8,194 bases of DNA, from NCBI GenBank assembly GCA_966250375.1, contig CBINHE010000145.1, forward strand, positions 1-8,194. Reading direction: 5' to 3'. Position numbers and translations under genes: made by a program. Of the stretch, positions 5,052 to 8,194 are shown piece after piece. The stretch's first letter is position 1. Every line of letters starts with the position of its first letter. The stretch comes from CAMLDH01 sp966250375. GTDB lineage: Bacteria; Pseudomonadota; Gammaproteobacteria; Burkholderiales; Burkholderiaceae_D. The notes beneath the pieces were generated by a model. The model was not told the origin of the DNA, searched no databases, and saw nothing but the letters and a program-made list of their open reading frames with translations.

Positions 5052-6905
5052 TCAGTCCGCCATCACCACCCGGTTGCGATTTTCCTTGGCGCGGTACAGC
5101 GCGTAGTCGGCGTGCCGCAGCAGCTTGTCGAAGCTTTCGTGTGTATCGCGCTTCAAGCAAGCGACGCCGATGCTGATCGTGACCCGATCCGCTACGCTCG
5201 ATGCGGTATGCGGCAGGTTCAGTTCCCACACTGTTTGCCGCAGGCGTTCTGCCATTGCAAACGCCTGTTCGCCGCTGGTGTTGGGCAGGATGATCGCGAA
5301 CTCTTCGCCGCCGAGGCGCGTCGGCAATTCGCCGGCGCGTACAAACAGCGGCTTGAGGCAGTCGCTCAGCGCGATCAGGCAGCGGTCGCCTTGCGCGTGG
5401 CCGTAGGTATCGTTGTAACGCTTGAATTCATCAATGTCGCACATCAGTACCGAGAGCGGTGAATCGGAACGGATCGCACGCCGGAATTCGACTTCCTTGA
5501 CTTCATCGAAGTGGCGCCGGTTCGCCAATCCGGTCAGCGGGTCGTGGCGGCTCAAGCGTTGCAGTTCATAGTTCGCCTGTTGCAGCGCTTCTTGCGTTTC
5601 CAGCAGATTCATTTGCGCCACTTTGTGGTCCAGCATGTTGGCGGCGACGCGCGCTGCCAGTTCGAGCAGGCTCGCATTGTCGCTATCGACCGGCACCGAC
5701 TGCCCGACCAGGCACAGCAAACCGATGATGTCGCCTTTCACTTCAACTCCGACGATGGTGTAGGCATGGGTCGCAAGGCGCGCCAGCAAGTGCTCATCGG
5801 CGGGTGCTGTGCTCGCGTGTGCACTGACCCAGATTCTGGAGGTTTTGTTTGTCGGCAGCGCTGGCGGCAGGACGTCTTCCGCCAGCCAGATATCGTCGCT
5901 CGCACCATGTGCTTGTACCGGCGGCCACGCATTGGTGATGTGAAACTCATGCGCTGCCTTGTCGTGTGTGAATAGCAGGCAGCGATCGGCTTTAAAGTAT
6001 TCGCCGAATGCAGCGAGGCCTTGGTCCACCGCGTCGTTTGCCTGCGCTAGCGGCAAATTGATGAAGCGTGTCAGCACCCGGATGATCAGGCTGTGGAAGC
6101 CCTTCAGGCGCTCGAGCGAATCGGTGCGTTCGGCCACCATGTCCGTCAGCCGGTCGCGATGGCCGCGCAGCTCTTCCTCCAGTATCTGTTGCTTGCCGAT
6201 GTGTTCGGCAAGATGGCGGTTGAGCTGATTGAATGCATCGCTTAGCTGGTCAAGTTCATCACGGTACGGCGCCGCGGGCCGCTGAAGTTCGAGCGAGTAG
6301 TCGAGCGCTGTCGGCTGCAGCGCCGCGACGTGCTGCGCCATATGCGCAACATGGCGCGTGACCAGCTTGCCGATCAACCACACAATCAGCAGCGCGAGCG
6401 CCACCCCTTTTACCGCTTCGCCGCCGAGAATTCGCAACGCGTCGGCCCGCAGCCGGTGCAGCAATGCCTGCTGATCCACGTATAGCTGCAACTGGCCGAC
6501 TACGCGGTCCGGATGATCGGGACTGATGAGCGTTACTGGCAACGACAGCAATTCCTGCGTGTTATGTCCGTTGAATTCCTGCGCCTGTTTGCCTGCCTTG
6601 ATTTCCTGTCCGATCGACGTGTTCAGAACGACGTGGCCCACCATCGGAAAATCCGCCAGTGCATCGAGTTGCAGCCGTGCGGCCGGCATGTCGATATCCC
6701 ACAAACTGCCAGCCAAGCTCTTGCTGTAGCTGGCGGCGGCAAAGCGCAATTGCGTCAATGCCTGTTCGCGTTCTTCAATGTAGTGAATGCTGACCAGTGC
6801 CGCTGTCATCAGCAGAGTGAAGGCGGTACTGTATAGCAGTACCCATGCGACTACCTTCCGGCTTAATGGACGAAATGGTCGCGCAGGAGTGGGATTGCGA
6901 GTCAT
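5052..6905 (-). CDS. Membrane-bound diguanylate cyclase (periplasmic sensor, GAF-like, GGDEF)
   Basis: The 617-aa protein should make c-di-GMP from two GTP at the inner membrane in response to a periplasmic cue. TM1 spans about 17-42 and a periplasmic region about 44-160 (with LAGSLWDIDMPAARLQL, 64-80). TM2 spans about 163-180, followed by a HAMP-like linker (about 180-235) and a coiled coil (about 236-268). A GAF-like domain (about 285-430) and a second coiled coil (about 430-450) come before the GGDEF domain (about 452-617). That domain opens with DPLTGLANRRHFDE (455-468), has the metal-binding segment DIDEFKRYND (490-499) and carries an intact active-site motif GGEEF (532-536). The product-inhibition site upstream reads RAGE (523-526) instead of RxxD, so feedback by c-di-GMP may be weakened. 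There is no EAL domain. Its ATG overlaps the stop of the binding-protein gene in ATGA, and with no good SD translation is probably coupled. Confidence 0.93.
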   Translation of the reverse strand: MTRNPTPARPFRPLSRKVVAWVLLYSTAFTLLMTAALVSIHYIEEREQALTQLRFAAASYSKSLAGSLWDIDMPAARLQLDALADFPMVGHVVLNTSIGQEIKAGKQAQEFNGHNTQELLSLPVTLISPDHPDRVVGQLQLYVDQQALLHRLRADALRILGGEAVKGVALALLIVWLIGKLVTRHVAHMAQHVAALQPTALDYSLELQRPAAPYRDELDQLSDAFNQLNRHLAEHIGKQQILEEELRGHRDRLTDMVAERTDSLERLKGFHSLIIRVLTRFINLPLAQANDAVDQGLAAFGEYFKADRCLLFTHDKAAHEFHITNAWPPVQAHGASDDIWLAEDVLPPALPTNKTSRIWVSAHASTAPADEHLLARLATHAYTIVGVEVKGDIIGLLCLVGQSVPVDSDNASLLELAARVAANMLDHKVAQMNLLETQEALQQANYELQRLSRHDPLTGLANRRHFDEVKEVEFRRAIRSDSPLSVLMCDIDEFKRYNDTYGHAQGDRCLIALSDCLKPLFVRAGELPTRLGGEEFAIILPNTSGEQAFAMAERLRQTVWELNLPHTASSVADRVTISIGVACLKRDTHESFDKLLRHADYALYRAKENRNRVVMAD

Positions 6906-8002
6906 TTCAGGGCGGGCAGCAGGCTAAATTGATATTGTTTCAAACTAGGATGCAAGTGTTTCGAGAATTGCCGAAAATCGACCGATGAAAAATCCTCGGT
7001 ACCGAATCGGTTCAGAAAGCGCTGCGCCGTTTCCGCATTGAGCAGCATGAATAGCGGCTTGCGCAATTCAAGTCCTTCTCTCTTGAAGTCCTTGCCGTGG
7101 TGATAGTCGTACAGCATCACCAATCCCCACGCGCCAGCGGTGAAATGCCCGCCTGCCAGCGCTGTAATGCGCCCCTGTATGCGCGCCTGCAAGACTTCCG
7201 GTGAATTATTGACTGCTGAAAACAACAGATCGCCACCGGGTTTGCGGCCGGTCGCTTCGGCGGCTTCCATCGCGCCGTACGCCATCAAGTCGCTCGCCAT
7301 CCAGAACGCATTGAGCTTGGGATAACGCAGCAGCAGCGCCGCAGCCTGCTCCTTGGCGCGCGCGCGATCCCAGTTGCCGTACACCACCTGCTCCAGTACC
7401 ACGGCCGGGTTGGCAGACAATACATCCACCGCGCCCTGCAAGCGCTGGATACCGGTGGGCGTCGCCTTGTCACCCGCAATGACCGCGACATGGATTTTGC
7501 CGTCGTCGGCCACGATGCGCCTCTTCGTTGCCTGGCGCACCAGTTCTGCCGCAGTCAAGCGGCCGGCATCGACCGCATTGGGTGTCAGCGAACCCAGCCA
7601 GTGACGATATTGCCGGCGCGGCGTTCCGAACTCGGGAGCTTGGGCGCCCTCGAATCGGCTGAATACGAGCAGCGTCTTGATGCCGGCCTGATCGGCCACC
7701 TTCAACATTTCGCCGCCCACCAGCTTTTCGTTGGCGATCATCAGGTAATCCGGTTTTTTGCCGCGTTGCGCAACCTGTTTGGCCAGTTCGAGCATCTTCA
7801 GGTGATCGCGTTCTGCATACAGCACTTCCAGGCGAATACCAAGCTGCTGCGCTGCCGGTTGCATGAAGCGCGTGACACTGCGCCAATACGGCTCGTCAGA
7901 CCGCCCGGGGTTGATAAAAACCACGCTAAAGCTCGCCGCCCAGAGAAATGGGCTGCACAAACTCAGCACAGCGCCACAGCAGGCAGTGATCCATCGGTGC
8001 AT
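6902..8002 (-). CDS. Periplasmic sugar-type substrate-binding protein, likely signal receptor
   Basis: The 366-aa product has a signal peptide (about 1-23, hydrophobic ITACCGAVLSLCSPFLWAA) and then a type I periplasmic-binding fold of the RbsB/Peripla_BP_4 kind. It opens with FSVVFINPG (25-33). Further fold segments are DYLMIANEK (85-93), IAGDKATPTGIQRLQG (175-190), FWMASDLMAYGAMEAAE (233-249) and FSAVNNSPEV (261-270). The ligand cannot be read from the sequence. The start at 8002 was chosen because AAAGGG (8012-8017 on the complementary strand) stands 9 bases upstream and the signal peptide begins right there; an upstream in-frame ATG at 8098 would bury the signal. No transporter permease or ATPase lies beside it; the next gene is a diguanylate cyclase with a 4-base overlap. 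By analogy with LuxP-LuxQ and NspS-MbaA, the protein may carry a ligand signal to the cyclase's periplasmic domain (inference). Confidence 0.88.
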   Translation of the reverse strand: MHRWITACCGAVLSLCSPFLWAASFSVVFINPGRSDEPYWRSVTRFMQPAAQQLGIRLEVLYAERDHLKMLELAKQVAQRGKKPDYLMIANEKLVGGEMLKVADQAGIKTLLVFSRFEGAQAPEFGTPRRQYRHWLGSLTPNAVDAGRLTAAELVRQATKRRIVADDGKIHVAVIAGDKATPTGIQRLQGAVDVLSANPAVVLEQVVYGNWDRARAKEQAAALLLRYPKLNAFWMASDLMAYGAMEAAEATGRKPGGDLLFSAVNNSPEVLQARIQGRITALAGGHFTAGAWGLVMLYDYHHGKDFKREGLELRKPLFMLLNAETAQRFLNRFGTEDFSSVDFRQFSKHLHPSLKQYQFSLLPALK

Positions 8003-8141
8003 GATTGGGAGCCCTTTCAACGGCGACGCCGCAACTGCGGCTGTAAGTGTGCAGTTACGAAAACAATATTTCAATGAAGCAATTTCACCATACTGCACTC
8101 TGGAAGAAAACAGAAATTTTCCATTTTTCCGGGATTGTGGC

Positions 8142-8194
8142 TAAGTAACCGAGCAAAATTAATTGTGATTCCTACACGGCATTTTTGTAGGAGC
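8142..8194 (-). repeat. REP-linked tail repeat, copy 2 (inverted, cut by the window end)
   Basis: The sequence is the reverse complement of 4766-4817 apart from three substitutions and one extra T. It ends in GTAGGAGC at the last base of the window, where the REP core would continue. Within it TCCTAC (8170-8175) and GTAGGA (8187-8192) could form a short hairpin. It lies 140 bases upstream of the binding-protein start, so it brackets that operon together with copy 1. Confidence 0.82.

Noticed and set aside
7973..8002. Lipoprotein signal (ITAC near residue 8) in the binding protein
   Set aside because: Only seven residues precede the Cys, too short for a lipoprotein h-region; an ordinary signal peptide ending near WAA fits better.
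8003..8098. Upstream start for the binding protein
   Set aside because: It would put 32 residues before a good signal peptide, while the ATG at 8002 has a well-placed AAAGGG.

Overview
The window looks like chromosomal DNA of a proteobacterium, probably a betaproteobacterium of the Burkholderiales type or a pseudomonad-like relative. The GC-rich minus-strand genes (glpD, glpK, a GGDEF protein), the REP-type palindrome with a GTAGGAGCGGGC core and the integron attC sites all point this way. The genus cannot be fixed from the sequence.

Left part, bases 1 to about 1460, plus strand and visibly AT-richer than the rest: the end of an integron cassette array. Two attC sites (4-58 and 502-558) bracket one complete gene cassette that encodes a 143-aa SUKH (SMI1/KNR4)-like protein. 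Beyond the second attC is a cassette-like unit with its own features in this order: a sigma70-type promoter whose -35 box lies in a perfect palindrome; a degenerate tRNA-like sequence that begins where transcription should start; a 14-bp hairpin that reuses the 3' acceptor strand of the tRNA-like fold; a Shine-Dalgarno; and a 246-aa protein with the R-x4-H motif of HEPN RNases. This HEPN gene with a tRNA-like leader is the most unusual object in the window. No attC is recognisable after it, so the array appears to end there. The integrase would be expected to the left, outside the window.

Middle part, 1577-4640, minus strand: glpD (aerobic glycerol-3-phosphate dehydrogenase) and glpK (glycerol kinase), overlapping by 8 bases. 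GlpK makes glycerol-3-phosphate and GlpD oxidises it to dihydroxyacetone phosphate. No glpF or glpR is in the window.

Right part, 4641-8194: an intergenic region with a 28-bp perfect inverted REP pair and an attached conserved tail, then (minus strand) a two-gene unit with a 4-base overlap. Its first gene encodes a periplasmic sugar-type binding protein and its second a membrane-bound GAF-GGDEF diguanylate cyclase. No permease or ATPase accompanies the binding protein, so the pair looks like a ligand-sensing c-di-GMP module. The REP tail recurs in inverted orientation at the right edge (8142-8194), so this unit is flanked by inverted copies of the same repeat.
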